Made by a program: the position numbers and the translations under genes. From Pseudomonas fortuita (GTDB lineage Bacteria > Pseudomonadota > Gammaproteobacteria > Pseudomonadales > Pseudomonadaceae): a stretch of 64,000 nucleotides of DNA. The stretch is taken from the NCBI RefSeq assembly GCF_026898135.2, contig NZ_CP114035.2:5621501-5685500 (forward strand), in the 5' to 3' direction. The notes beneath the pieces were generated by a model. The model did no database searches, was not told the DNA's origin, and was given only the letters and a program-made list of their open reading frames with translations. Of the stretch, positions 43,802 to 52,136 are shown piece by piece (the stretch's first letter is position 1; each line of letters opens with the position of its first letter).

Positions 43802-44143
43802 ATGTACAAGCAGACCCTGGCAATCCTTCTGGCAAGCGCCACCCTGGCCGCCTGTGGCAGCCGCCCGGAAAACCCGGCGGACTATGTCACCTACCGCGAC
43901 GAACCGCTGGTCAAGCAGGTGGAGCACGGCATGACCATGCAGAAGGTCATCGCCATCGGTGGCAGCCCATCGAATGTGATCGACCTGCCGCACGGGGGCA
44001 CCTGCAACGACTACATCCTCAACCGCGACGGCAAACAACAGCCCTACTACGTGCGCTTCGACGCCACTGGCCACGTCGATGCCAAAGGGTTCAAGACTTG
44101 TAAACAACGCCAAGAGGACAGCGACGCCGTCCCCGGCGCGTGA
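43802..44143 (+). CDS. osmE: Osmotically inducible lipoprotein OsmE
   Basis: The 113-residue lipoprotein has a lipobox ATLAAC (Cys18). The SmpA/OmlA-like fold has the OsmE signature MTMQKVIAIGGSPSNVIDLP and the GTCNDYILN segment. An AAGGAGCGG ribosome-binding site precedes the ATG. In enterics osmE responds to osmolarity and stationary phase. That is not shown here. Confidence 0.92.
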   Translation: MYKQTLAILLASATLAACGSRPENPADYVTYRDEPLVKQVEHGMTMQKVIAIGGSPSNVIDLPHGGTCNDYILNRDGKQQPYYVRFDATGHVDAKGFKTCKQRQEDSDAVPGA

Positions 44144-44185
44144 GCCTGCGTCCCCACCCTGACCCTGATATGCCTGGAGATAACC

Positions 44186-44716
44186 ATGAGCAACGTTGAA
44201 CTGACCGATGTGAAAACCCTGCGCGAACGTGCCCGCCAGCATGTGGAGCAAGGCGCGGTGACCGAGGGCTACCACGCCGACCGTCAGGAAATCCTGCGCC
44301 TGCTGAACGAGTCGCTGGCCACCGAGCTGGTCTGCGTACTGCGCTACAAGCGCCACTACTTCATGGCAAGCGGCATCAAAGCCAGTGTGGCTGCCCAGGA
44401 ATTTCTGGAGCATGCGAACCAGGAAGCCGAACATGCCGACAAGCTGGCCGAGCGCATCGTGCAGCTGGGCGGCGAGCCGGACTTCAACCCCGACAACCTG
44501 ACCAAGAACTCCCATGCCCAGTACGTGGCGGGTAATTCGCTGAAGGAAATGGTGCTGGAAGACCTGGTGGCTGAGCGGATTGCCATTGATAGCTACCGCG
44601 AGATCATCCAGTACATCGGTGATAAAGACCCGACCACCCGACGCATCTTCGAAGACATCCTGGCCCAGGAAGAAGAGCACGCGGACGACATGTCCGACCT
44701 GCTGCAAGGGCTGTAA
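44186..44716 (+). CDS. Ferritin-like / bacterioferritin-type protein
   Basis: This 176-residue four-helix protein has diiron-type residues in LNESLATELVCVLRYKRHYF, FLEHANQEAEHADKLAERI and ILAQEEEHADDMSDLLQGL. No haem-ligand Met can be assigned. It may store iron or protect DNA. It follows osmE by 42 bp, possibly co-expressed in stationary phase, and a REP pair follows. Confidence 0.9.
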   Translation: MSNVELTDVKTLRERARQHVEQGAVTEGYHADRQEILRLLNESLATELVCVLRYKRHYFMASGIKASVAAQEFLEHANQEAEHADKLAERIVQLGGEPDFNPDNLTKNSHAQYVAGNSLKEMVLEDLVAERIAIDSYREIIQYIGDKDPTTRRIFEDILAQEEEHADDMSDLLQGL

Positions 44717-44722
44717 TCGCAA

Positions 44723-44824
44723 GGGGCTGCTTTGCAGCCCTTCGCGGCACAAGGCCGCTCCTACAGGGGAAAGCGATCCATTGTAGGAGCGGCCTTGTGC
44801 CGCGATGGGCCGCAGAGCGGCCCC
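44723..44824. repeat. REP pair between ferritin-like gene and asmA-like gene
   Basis: Arms CCTTCGCGGCACAAGGCCGCTCC and their inverse have GGGGCTGC/GGCCCC caps. It is the CTACAGG variant and lies between convergent genes, a probable bidirectional transcript end. Confidence 0.85.
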
Positions 44825-44827
44825 CTG

Positions 44828-46894
44828 CTATTTCCGACCTTTCACCACTGCCGGCGCCTTGCCCGCCTTCATCTGCTGCAACAGCGGCGTGCACTGGTTG
44901 GGATCATCCCCGCTGCTGGGCGCAATCAGCGCCAGCAACCCCGCCGCCGGCCCGGCCACCACACCCAGCGCCACCATCCCCGCACCACGCAGTGCCAGCG
45001 GAACTGCCTGCACCCCAGCACTCGGCTTGGCAAACGGCCCACGCACATACAGTGGCGAACGCAGCGAGAACAGCCGCAGGCCTTTCGATTCGGGGGTGAT
45101 TTTCAAGTCCAGCTGCTCACTGCTGAAGTTGGCCGTACCGTTGATGTAGATGATCGCGTTCTCGGTATCGAAGATGAACAGACGGGTCGTTGCCAACCCC
45201 TCCTTGATACCCACATCCGCCGCCGCGCAATTGATCTTCACATCCTCATCACCGAACAGCTTGCCGATGACATAGTTGCCCACGTTCAAGCCGGCAATCT
45301 CCATCAGGCTGCGGCTGATCGCGCCATCGTTGACGAGCATGCGCAGGTCGCCATTGGCCGTACCCAATAGCGCCGCCACTGAATTACCACGGCCGCTGAT
45401 GTCGGCATCGCCGTTCAACTCACCAAAGCTGGTCTGCATCGGCGCGAAAGTCGGGAACAGTTGCTTGAGCTTGAAGCCCCTGGCAGTCAGTTGGGCGCGG
45501 CCCTGCAAAGGCACGCTGCGACCGTCCAGGCGAATTCTGGAGGCCAGGTTGCCGCCGGCCACGCCGAAACGCAGGGGCTCCAGGCGCAACAGACCGTCTT
45601 CGAGAATCACGTGGGCCGAAAGGTCATTGAACGGCAGTTGCGTGCTGTGCACGATGCGCTTGCCGGCAAAGGTGACGTCGGCGTCCATCGCGCGCCAGCG
45701 CTCGGTGCGGAACTCTTCCACTGGCAGCACCTTGCCCGTTGGCTGCTTGCTGGCACCACCACGGGCCTTCTGCTCGGCGTTGGAATCGGCGCCGATCAGC
45801 GGCGCCAGGTCCTTGAACAGCAACTGGTTGGACACCAGGTTGCCGGACAGCTTGGGCCGTGGCTGGCTGGCAACGAAGGCCAGGTCACCGTGGATGTCGC
45901 TGTCACCGATCTTGCCATTGAAGCCGTGGTAGTTGAACGTCGCGCCTTGTGGCGCATGCAGGTTGGCGCTGAGGCGGCCGTCGGTCGAGTAGGCCGGGGT
46001 GTCCGGCAGGGTCACCCCGGTCAATGGGTAGAGGTTGCCCAGGCTGGCACCGGACAGGCGCAAGCGCAGGTCCAGGGCGCCGAGGTTGCGCGGGTCGGTC
46101 AGGGTGCCGGCGAGCACCACATGGGTGTCGGCGATGCGCACGTCGGCTTGCAGCGGAAACGGCTGGCGGGCGTCCTGCAGCGCCAGCAGGCCGCCGATCT
46201 TGCCGGTGCCGGACACCGGCTGATCCTTGTAGCGGCCTTGTGCCTTGAGCCCGAAGGCGTAGTCCTGTGCACCACCCGCCTTCTCGGCGCTGGCCTTGCC
46301 GACAATCTCGCTGAACGGGATCGGCTTGCCCAGCGGGTCAATCTGCACCTTCATGCTGGTTTTCAGGGTTTGATCGTCGAAGCTGACATTGCCCTGGTCG
46401 AAACCGATCGCACCAATATCCAGCTGCCATTTGGAAGGTTCGGCGTTTTCATCCTTGGGGCCGAAGTCGAACGTCCAGTTGGCACGGCCATCGGCCAGAC
46501 GGGTAAGGCTGGCAGTGGGTTTGGTCAGGTCGATGCGCGGGATGCTGATCTGCTGGAACACCAGCGGCAGCGGCGCCAGGCGGAACTCCACGCGCTCCAG
46601 GCCGACCATCTTCGGCTCCTTGAGCCACTCCGGGTTGCCCAGGGTCAGGTCCTCGGCAATGAAATGCGGCCATGGCACCCAGGCACGCCAGCCACCCTCT
46701 TCAGGCTCGGTGCGCCAGTGAACGGCAAGGTTGCCGTTGATAGCGAAGGGCCGGTGCAGGGCCTCGGACACCTTTTCGTTGAGCAGGGGCTTTACGCGGT
46801 TCCAGTCGAAGGTGGCGATCACCACCACCAGAATCGCCAGCAGGGTAAGGAGGGTGGCGAGGGCCCAGAGGAGGATTCTGGCGGGACGCGTCAT
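44828..46894 (-). CDS. AsmA-family envelope protein
   Basis: The 688-residue protein has an N-terminal membrane anchor (LLWALATLLTLLAILVVVIA) and long beta-rich repeats with DITGRGNSV-like segments. An AsmA C-terminal domain follows (LRMLVNDGAISRSLMEIAG, AIIYINGTANFSSEQLDLKI). The start is supported by AAGGAGAATCACGCA-ATG. AsmA-like proteins bridge the periplasm and are linked to phospholipid transport and outer-membrane assembly. Confidence 0.9.
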   Translation of the reverse strand: MTRPARILLWALATLLTLLAILVVVIATFDWNRVKPLLNEKVSEALHRPFAINGNLAVHWRTEPEEGGWRAWVPWPHFIAEDLTLGNPEWLKEPKMVGLERVEFRLAPLPLVFQQISIPRIDLTKPTASLTRLADGRANWTFDFGPKDENAEPSKWQLDIGAIGFDQGNVSFDDQTLKTSMKVQIDPLGKPIPFSEIVGKASAEKAGGAQDYAFGLKAQGRYKDQPVSGTGKIGGLLALQDARQPFPLQADVRIADTHVVLAGTLTDPRNLGALDLRLRLSGASLGNLYPLTGVTLPDTPAYSTDGRLSANLHAPQGATFNYHGFNGKIGDSDIHGDLAFVASQPRPKLSGNLVSNQLLFKDLAPLIGADSNAEQKARGGASKQPTGKVLPVEEFRTERWRAMDADVTFAGKRIVHSTQLPFNDLSAHVILEDGLLRLEPLRFGVAGGNLASRIRLDGRSVPLQGRAQLTARGFKLKQLFPTFAPMQTSFGELNGDADISGRGNSVAALLGTANGDLRMLVNDGAISRSLMEIAGLNVGNYVIGKLFGDEDVKINCAAADVGIKEGLATTRLFIFDTENAIIYINGTANFSSEQLDLKITPESKGLRLFSLRSPLYVRGPFAKPSAGVQAVPLALRGAGMVALGVVAGPAAGLLALIAPSSGDDPNQCTPLLQQMKAGKAPAVVKGRK

Positions 46895-47234
46895 TGCGTG
46901 ATTCTCCTTGCGGTATGGCACAAAACGGGTGCAGCGATGGCAGTCAATATGTCGGACTGTGGAAAACCCGTGGGGTTTTATCGAGAGCGGCATCATAGCG
47001 AAGTTTTCCTGGCCTTTTGCTCAGCAATACGTCGCGTCAGGCGCTGCCCGCTACCCGGCATCAGGACCTTCACGTCATCCTCAGCAGACCTGTAAAGCGC
47101 TTTCCAGAGCGGTTGCCGACCTCTATCAATGCGGTCGATTGTTACCATTACCCGTATGAACTTCTCTCTGGCGTTACCGAGCGTAGCATTGGCTCCGTAC
47201 CCACTTTCCAGCCCCCGAGAGGAGCACCGAAATC
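46895..47234. promoter_or_regulatory. Divergent region between AsmA-like and repeat-protein genes
   Basis: This 340-bp stretch has no gene that I can support. It contains a short hairpin AAAACCC-GTG-GGGTTTT (46963-46979) and an AT-rich stretch at 47130-47160 that may hold the repeat-protein promoter. A GAGAGGAGCACC ribosome-binding site precedes the 47235 ATG. Confidence 0.4.
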
Positions 47235-47597
47235 ATGAAACGCCACCTGCTGACCCTGACCCTGTCCATCCTGGCTGCCAACGCTTTCGCCCTGCCAGCC
47301 GACGAACAGCACCTGACCGCCGAATCCCGCTCCAGCGCTGCCGAAATCGCCCAGCCGCTGAAAACCGTTGCCGAAGGGGGTTCTGACCGCCTGATCGAAC
47401 GCGCTGGCCGCGTAGCCGAAGGTGGTTCTGACCGCCTGATCGAACGCTCTGGCCGCGTAGCCGAAGGTGGTTCTGATCGCCTGATCGAACGCTCTGGCCG
47501 TGTAGCTGAAGGTGGTTCTGATCGCCTGATCGAACGCAGTGGCCGCGTTGCTGAAGGTGGCTCGGATCGCCTGGTTGAACTCAGCCGTGTGAGCTGA
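47235..47597 (+). CDS. Small exported protein of five 15-residue tandem repeats
   Basis: The 120-residue protein has a signal peptide (LLTLTLSILAANAFA, cleavage near residue 19) and a short linker with AESRSSAAEIAQPLK. Five copies of the 15-mer VAEGGSDRLIERSGR fill residues 45-119, the last one degenerate. Each repeat is strictly amphipathic and charged (Glu, Asp, Arg). I do not know its function. Similar repeat proteins occur in other pseudomonads, a recollection I could not check. A strong terminator follows, so it is monocistronic. It is a probable periplasmic or secreted protein. Confidence 0.85.
   Translation: MKRHLLTLTLSILAANAFALPADEQHLTAESRSSAAEIAQPLKTVAEGGSDRLIERAGRVAEGGSDRLIERSGRVAEGGSDRLIERSGRVAEGGSDRLIERSGRVAEGGSDRLVELSRVS
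47367..47591 (+). repeat. Five 45-bp direct tandem repeats inside the exported protein gene
   Basis: The units start at 47367, 47412, 47457, 47502 and 47547. Copies 1-4 differ mainly at silent third positions (for example GACCGC or GATCGC for Asp-Arg). Copy 5 changes the tail to LVELSRV. In-frame slippage could change the repeat number. Confidence 0.93.
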
Positions 47598-47648
47598 TCA
47601 CCATGGCCGAAAAGAACAACCTCTGTCACATCGCTTGCTCCCCTCCAG

Positions 47649-47679
47649 GCCCGGTCCATTGACCGGGCTTTGTTTTTTT
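47649..47679 (+). terminator. Intrinsic terminator after repeat-protein gene
   Basis: GCCCGGTC (47649-47656), loop CATT and GACCGGGC (47661-47668) form a perfect 8-bp stem followed by TTTGTTTTTTT. It isolates the repeat-protein gene from desT. Confidence 0.93.
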
Positions 47680-47719
47680 ATCTAGAGTGCCCAGCCTTAC
47701 CGTCACAGAAGCCCGCATC

Positions 47720-48355
47720 ATGCTGCCGCGCGCCGAACAGAAGCTACAGACCCGCCAGGCCCTGCTCGATGCCGCCTGCCTGCTCATGGAGAGTGGCCGT
47801 GGTTTCGGCAGTGTCAGCCTGCGCGAAGTGGCGAAGACCGCAGGCATCGTGCCGACCGGCTTCTACCGGCATTTTTCCGACATGGACGCCCTGGGCCTGG
47901 CGCTTGTGGCCGAAATCGATACCACCTTCCGCCAGACCATCCGCCTGGTGCGCCAGAACGAATTCGAACTGGGCGGCATCACCGATGCTTCGGTGCGCAT
48001 CTTCCTCGACGTGGTAGCCGCTCACCGCGCGCAGTTCCTGTTTCTGGCCCGCGAACAGTACGGGGGCTCACAAGCCGTCCGCCAGGCCATTGCCCGGCTG
48101 CGCCAGGACATAAGCGACGACCTTGCCACCGACTTGGCGCGCATGAAGCGCTGGCAGCACCTGGACAGCGCCGCGTTGGCGGTAATGGCCGACCTGGTGG
48201 TGAAGACCGTGTTCGCTACCCTGCCCGAGCTTATCGACAGCCCCGACTCAAGTTATCCACAAGCACTGACGGCGCAGGAAAAGATCACTCAGCAATTGCG
48301 CTTCATCTTTGTTGGCGCCCGGCACTGGCAAGGGCTGGGCAACCCACAACCGTAG
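47720..48355 (+). CDS. desT: TetR-family regulator of fatty acid desaturation (DesT-like)
   Basis: This 211-residue protein has an N-terminal HTH (SLREVAKTAGIVPTGFYRHF near residues 36-55) and the long conserved stretches NEFELGGITDASVRIFLD, FLFLAREQYGGSQAVRQAIA and DLVVKTVFATLPELID that match P. aeruginosa DesT. DesT senses acyl-CoA saturation. The desBC desaturase genes next to it in P. aeruginosa are not adjacent here. I use the ATG at 47720, not the GTG at 47687 that overlaps the terminator tail. Confidence 0.88.
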   Translation: MLPRAEQKLQTRQALLDAACLLMESGRGFGSVSLREVAKTAGIVPTGFYRHFSDMDALGLALVAEIDTTFRQTIRLVRQNEFELGGITDASVRIFLDVVAAHRAQFLFLAREQYGGSQAVRQAIARLRQDISDDLATDLARMKRWQHLDSAALAVMADLVVKTVFATLPELIDSPDSSYPQALTAQEKITQQLRFIFVGARHWQGLGNPQP

Positions 48356-48398
48356 TTCTGCTACCATTGCGCCCTGCCCGACAGCGACGAGCGCCGAA

Positions 48399-49496
48399 AT
48401 GTCTGACCCCCGCCCCACCCTGCCTGAACTGGCCCGCTTCAACCAGCACTTCGCCGAATGCATCGTGCCGTTGTGGCAAGGCCCGGGCTGGAATGCCGAC
48501 ATGGCCCTGCCCTACGAGGCCCTGGACGCCCACCACCAGCCCTTGCCTGTGCAGCGCTATCGGGCAATGGCCTGCGCACGCCAGCTGTACCTGTTCAGCA
48601 GCCGTATCGGGCAACCGGGCGCGGCCGAGCGCGCAGCAGCGTTGTTCCGCTCGCTGCAAAAGCACTTCCACGACGCCGAGCACGGTGGCTGGTTCTACAG
48701 CATCGACGCCCAAGGCAAACCGCTGGACCGCCGCAAGGACCTGTACACCCACGCGTTCATCGTCTTTGCCTGCGCGCACTATTGGGGCAAGGTGCGCGAA
48801 AGCCTGGTGGAGTCCACCTTGAATGCCGCGCTGGACATCATCGACCAGCAGTTCGCCCGTGACGACGGCCTGTACGAAGCCAGCCTGGGCGAAGACTGGG
48901 CAGACCTCGCCAGCGGCCCGCTGCAGAACCCGCAGATGCACCTGGCCGAGGCGTTCCTGCAGGTGTTGGCAGTGCGTGACGATAGCCATACCCAGCAGTC
49001 GCTGCTGCAGTTGTGTGAAGCGCTGCAGGTTCACTTCATTGAACCAGCCCATGGCCTGATGCTGGAAAAGCCACGCGGGGCTGTGGATAACTGGTTCGAG
49101 CCGGGGCACCAGTTCGAGTGGTTCTACCTGCTGCACACCTCACCGCTGCTGCGTGACACGCCGCTGCATGCGTCCATTGACCGGGCGTTCGGCTTTGCCG
49201 AGCAGTTCGGGGTGAAGAACGGGGCAGTGCTGGCGATGCTGGATGTGGATGGCCAGGTGCTGGATGCCACACAACGGGTATGGGCACAGGCGGAGTACCT
49301 GCGAGCGCTGGTGCTGCGTGCTGGCGGCGAGGCGAAGTTGCGGGAGCAGTTGCAGTTGCTGGAAGCGCAATTCTTGCGGGAAGCGGGCTGGTATGAGTGC
49401 CGGGATGGTGAAGGCAACGTCAGCCGGCATGATATGCCTTCTACTACGCCCTATCATTTGGCGACCTGCCTGGAAGGGTTGCAGCGCCTGAGCTGA
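48399..49496 (+). CDS. AGE-family epimerase/isomerase
   Basis: The 365-residue (alpha/alpha)6-barrel protein has typical residues in EHGGWFYSIDAQGKPLDRRK, YTHAFIVFACAHYW, FEPGHQFEWFYLLH (catalytic His pair) and RVWAQAEYLRAL. Family members interconvert mannose and fructose or epimerise N-acylglucosamine. The subgroup is unclear. The last third is repeated in a 443-bp tandem duplication just downstream. Confidence 0.9.
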   Translation: MSDPRPTLPELARFNQHFAECIVPLWQGPGWNADMALPYEALDAHHQPLPVQRYRAMACARQLYLFSSRIGQPGAAERAAALFRSLQKHFHDAEHGGWFYSIDAQGKPLDRRKDLYTHAFIVFACAHYWGKVRESLVESTLNAALDIIDQQFARDDGLYEASLGEDWADLASGPLQNPQMHLAEAFLQVLAVRDDSHTQQSLLQLCEALQVHFIEPAHGLMLEKPRGAVDNWFEPGHQFEWFYLLHTSPLLRDTPLHASIDRAFGFAEQFGVKNGAVLAMLDVDGQVLDATQRVWAQAEYLRALVLRAGGEAKLREQLQLLEAQFLREAGWYECRDGEGNVSRHDMPSTTPYHLATCLEGLQRLS

Positions 49497-49558
49497 CGCA
49501 TTCGCGGGGCAAGCCCGCTCCCACAGGTACTGCACCGTCCTTAGGCTAGTGAATTACC
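49116..49558 (+). repeat. Copy 1 of a 443-bp tandem duplication (inside AGE gene)
   Basis: This segment starts in the codons for the FEWFYLL stretch, runs through the stop and includes one REP arm and the following spacer up to GAATTACC. It is directly followed by copy 2 at an offset of exactly 443 bp. Confidence 0.95.
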
Positions 49559-49939
49559 GAGTGGTTCTACTTGCTGCATACCTCACCGCTGCTGCGTGAC
49601 ACGCCGCTGCATGCGTCCATCGACCGGGCGTTCGGCTTTGCCGAGCAGTTCGGGGTGAAGAACGGGGCAGTGCTGGCGATGCTGGATGTGGATGGCCAGG
49701 TGCTGGATGCCACACAACGGGTATGGGCACAGGCGGAGTACCTGCGAGCGCTGGTGCTGCGTGCTGGCGGCGAGGCGAAGTTGCGGGAGCAGTTGCAGCT
49801 GCTGGAAGCGCAGTTCTTGCGGGAAGCGGGCTGGTATGAGTGCCGGGATGGTGAAGGCAACGTCAGCCGGCATGATATGCCTTCTACTACGCCCTATCAT
49901 TTGGCGACCTGCCTGGAAGGGTTGCAGCGCCTGAGCTGA
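49559..49939 (+). pseudogene. Duplicated 3' fragment of the AGE epimerase gene
   Basis: It encodes the last 126 or so residues of the AGE protein with identical amino acids but has no start region, promoter or ribosome-binding site of its own. An internal TTG (49571) could only give an N-terminally truncated half barrel. It is best read as a dead fragment left by tandem duplication. Confidence 0.88.
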
Positions 49940-50001
49940 CGCATTCGCGGGGCAAGCCCGCTCCCACAGGTACTGCACCGCCCTTAGGCTAGTGAATTAC
50001 C
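49559..50001 (+). repeat. Copy 2 of the 443-bp tandem duplication
   Basis: It matches copy 1 at all but six positions by my reading. Five of the six are in coding sequence and all five are silent. The sixth is in the spacer (GTCC versus GCCC). Copy 2 continues into the second REP arm, which copy 1 lacks, so the right break lies inside the REP loop. Confidence 0.95.
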
Positions 50002-50046
50002 TTGTGGGAGCGGGCTTGCCCCGCGAATGGGCCGCACAGCGGCCCC
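49944..50046. repeat. REP pair after the duplicated fragment
   Basis: Arms TTCGCGGGGCAAGCCCGCTCCC and its inverse GGGAGCGGGCTTGCCCCGCGAA flank a loop of about 35 nt. The left arm plus loop are also present in copy 1 of the duplication (49501-49558). Confidence 0.85.
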
Positions 50047-50057
50047 GGTGACTATTT

Positions 50058-50825
50058 TCAGCCCTTGACCGAACGGTCGATGGAGAACCCTGCCCAATCC
50101 TGGCTCACCGGCATCAGCTCCAGGCTGTTGATGTTGATATGCGCCGGCTGGTTGAGGATCCAGAAGATGGTCTCGGCAATGTCCTGCGGCTGGATCGGCT
50201 CGGCACCCGCGTAAGTGGCGTCGTACTTGGCCTGGTCGCCGCCGAAGCGCACCAGCGAAAACTCGCTCTCGCACAGCCCCGGCTCAATGTTGCTCACGCG
50301 CACGCCGGTCCCGCGCAAGTCGCAGCGCAGGCTCAGCGAGAACTGGCCGACGAAAGCCTTGGTGCCGCCATACACGTTGCTGCCCGGGTACGGGTAGTTG
50401 CCCGCCACAGAACCTACGTTGAGAATCGACGCGCCACGACCGTGGGCGATCAGCCGTGGCAACAGCAGGCGGGTGGTGTACATCAGGCCCTTGATGTTGG
50501 TGTCGACCATGGTCTCCCAGTCGTCCAGGCTGCAGTTCTGCGCCGCATCCACCCCCAGTGCCAGGCCGGCGTTGTTGACCAGGCCGCGAAGCTTCTCGAA
50601 CCCGGTCGGCAAGCCGGCGATCGCCTGCTCCATGGCCTTGCGATCACGCACGTCAAGCACCAGGCCGTGCACCTCGGTCTTGGCCGACAGCTCAGCGCAC
50701 AGGGCGTCCAGGCGCTCCTTGCGGCGGCCGGTGAGCACCAGCTTCCAGCCAGCGTCGGCAAAACGGCGGGCGGTGGCCTCGCCGAAACCGGAAGTGGCGC
50801 CAGTGATGAATACGGTGGACGTCAT
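50058..50825 (-). CDS. Short-chain dehydrogenase (YdfG-like 3-hydroxy acid dehydrogenase)
   Basis: The 255-residue Rossmann enzyme has cofactor motif VFITGATSGFGEATARRFA, NADP-favouring LTGRRKERLDAL, NNAG near residue 85, active-site Ser in NVGSVAGNYPYPG and YGGTKAFVGQFS (Tyr-x3-Lys). It resembles E. coli YdfG, which oxidises L-allo-threonine and 3-hydroxy acids. The start MTSTVFIT follows a GAGGAAC ribosome-binding site. Confidence 0.92.
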   Translation of the reverse strand: MTSTVFITGATSGFGEATARRFADAGWKLVLTGRRKERLDALCAELSAKTEVHGLVLDVRDRKAMEQAIAGLPTGFEKLRGLVNNAGLALGVDAAQNCSLDDWETMVDTNIKGLMYTTRLLLPRLIAHGRGASILNVGSVAGNYPYPGSNVYGGTKAFVGQFSLSLRCDLRGTGVRVSNIEPGLCESEFSLVRFGGDQAKYDATYAGAEPIQPQDIAETIFWILNQPAHININSLELMPVSQDWAGFSIDRSVKG

Positions 50826-50973
50826 GCTCTGTTCCTCACGGTAGGTTGTCATCGGCAGCTTTGCAGCATGCCCGCGCCGCGCGCTGGCAGCAAGCCGTTC
50901 GGGGCGCTGTACATTTTTTGTTCATATCCGGCAAACCCTTGCGGCAGAAGGCTCGGCGCCAGCTATGCGCATG

Positions 50974-51383
50974 TTATCCACAAGGCTTTCCCCACGGATT
51001 GGGGGCAACTTGTCTACTGTGCGGAACCCTTTCAGCGATGCAGGGTCGGTGGATAGTTTTTTGGTGATGGTGCAAAGCTTTCAAACATGCTGCCTGCAGC
51101 AGTCTGTCCAAGGTTTTCCCACAGAGTTATCCACAGCCTTGATGCTGGTTTCGAGGTGCTTTCGGATCTGTGAAAAACCTTGAAAAATCATCCACAGGAA
51201 GGATGTGATCAAAAAATGATCGCATCGATGCAGGGCCTGATATCAAAGGGCTGGAGCGAGATGCCACCATGTTTTCCACAGGCAGTTCCACATTATCCGT
51301 GGACAAGATCAAGCCTGTGGAAACAAGGGGTTGCGAGAGACTATTAGCGTGGATCGAGAGTATCGCGGGGTAAGTTGTCCACA
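50974..51383. other. Cluster of DnaA-box-like sequences in a non-coding region
   Basis: The region 50853-51419 (567 bp) holds no gene I can support. It has two perfect TTATCCACA boxes (50974-50982, 51127-51135) and one-mismatch copies TCATCCACA (51188-51196), TTTTCCACA (51272-51280) and TTGTCCACA (51375-51383). Weaker matches are at 51115-51123 and, on the other strand, 51298-51306 and 51316-51324. The stretch is AT-richer than its surroundings and has GATC sites at about 51208 and 51219. A DnaA-binding locus of the datA/DARS type is a reasonable inference. No dnaA, dnaN or rpmH is nearby. Confidence 0.7.
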
Positions 51384-51390
51384 TTGGAAA

Positions 51391-51410
51391 TGGGACTGCT
51401 TTGCAGCCCC
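51391..51410 (-). terminator. Hairpin after livF
   Basis: GGGACTGC-TTT-GCAGCCCC forms a stem of about 8 bp with one mismatch, starting 10 bp after the livF stop on the minus strand. Its tail is not strongly T-rich, so termination is likely but not certain. Confidence 0.5.
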
Positions 51411-51419
51411 GAATGTAAC

Positions 51420-52136
51420 TCAGTGCCCGCCCAGATAGGCGTTGCGCACTTCCTCGTTGACCAGCAGCTCCTGCCCGGTCCCGGTCATGCGGATCTCCCC
51501 GTTGACCATCACATAGGCCCGGTCGGAGAGCTTCAGCGCATGGTTGGCGTTCTGCTCCACCAAAAAAATGGTCATCCCGGTCTTTGCCAGCTCACGCAGG
51601 GTCGAGAAGATCTGCTTGACCACGATCGGTGCCAGCCCCAACGAAGGCTCATCCAGCAACAGCAACTTCGGTCGGCTCATCAGCGCCCGGGCAATCGCCA
51701 GCATCTGCTGCTCCCCCCCGGACATGGTCATGGCTCGCTGGTTACGCCGCTCCTTCAACCGCGGGAACAGCTCGTACATGCGCTGCATGTCTTCATCAGC
51801 ATGCTTGTCACCGATGGGGATGGTACCCATCATCAGGTTCTCCTCGACGGTCATGTCGGGGAACACCCGGCGCCCTTCCGGCGACTGTGCAATGCCGTTG
51901 GAAGCAATGTAGTGCGACGATTTGCGGGTAATGTCGGTGCCGCGATAGACGATATGCCCGGACGCTGCCCGCGGCTGCCCGAAGATCGACATCAGCAGGG
52001 TCGACTTGCCAGCACCGTTGGCACCGATCAGGCTCACCGTCTCGCCCTCGTTGATGTGCATCGAAACCTTTTTCAGCGCCTGGATCGGCCCGTAGAACAC
52101 GTCCAGGTCCTTCAGTTCGAGAATGGGTGCACTCAT
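51420..52136 (-). CDS. livF: Branched-chain amino acid ABC transporter ATPase LivF
   Basis: The 238-residue ATPase (BraG in P. aeruginosa) has Walker A GANGAGKST near residue 38, signature TMSGGEQQMLAIARALMSRP, Walker B LLLLDEPSLGLAP and VEQNANHALKLSDRAYV. It is the last gene of livKHMGF and overlaps livG by 4 bp. Confidence 0.95.
   Translation of the reverse strand: MSAPILELKDLDVFYGPIQALKKVSMHINEGETVSLIGANGAGKSTLLMSIFGQPRAASGHIVYRGTDITRKSSHYIASNGIAQSPEGRRVFPDMTVEENLMMGTIPIGDKHADEDMQRMYELFPRLKERRNQRAMTMSGGEQQMLAIARALMSRPKLLLLDEPSLGLAPIVVKQIFSTLRELAKTGMTIFLVEQNANHALKLSDRAYVMVNGEIRMTGTGQELLVNEEVRNAYLGGH

Noticed and set aside
42788..44752. A 654-residue frame extending the lipase gene upstream
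   Set aside because: The extension lies antisense to osmE and the ferritin-like gene, which have clear family matches. The lipase homology starts at 43678.
47367..47591. CRISPR-like repeats
   Set aside because: The 45-bp repeats are contiguous, in frame and without spacers. They encode protein repeats.
50853..51419. A second chromosomal origin
   Set aside because: The DnaA boxes are there, but there is no dnaA, dnaN, rpmH or parAB context and no clear AT-rich unwinding region with repeats, so I call it a DnaA-binding locus only.
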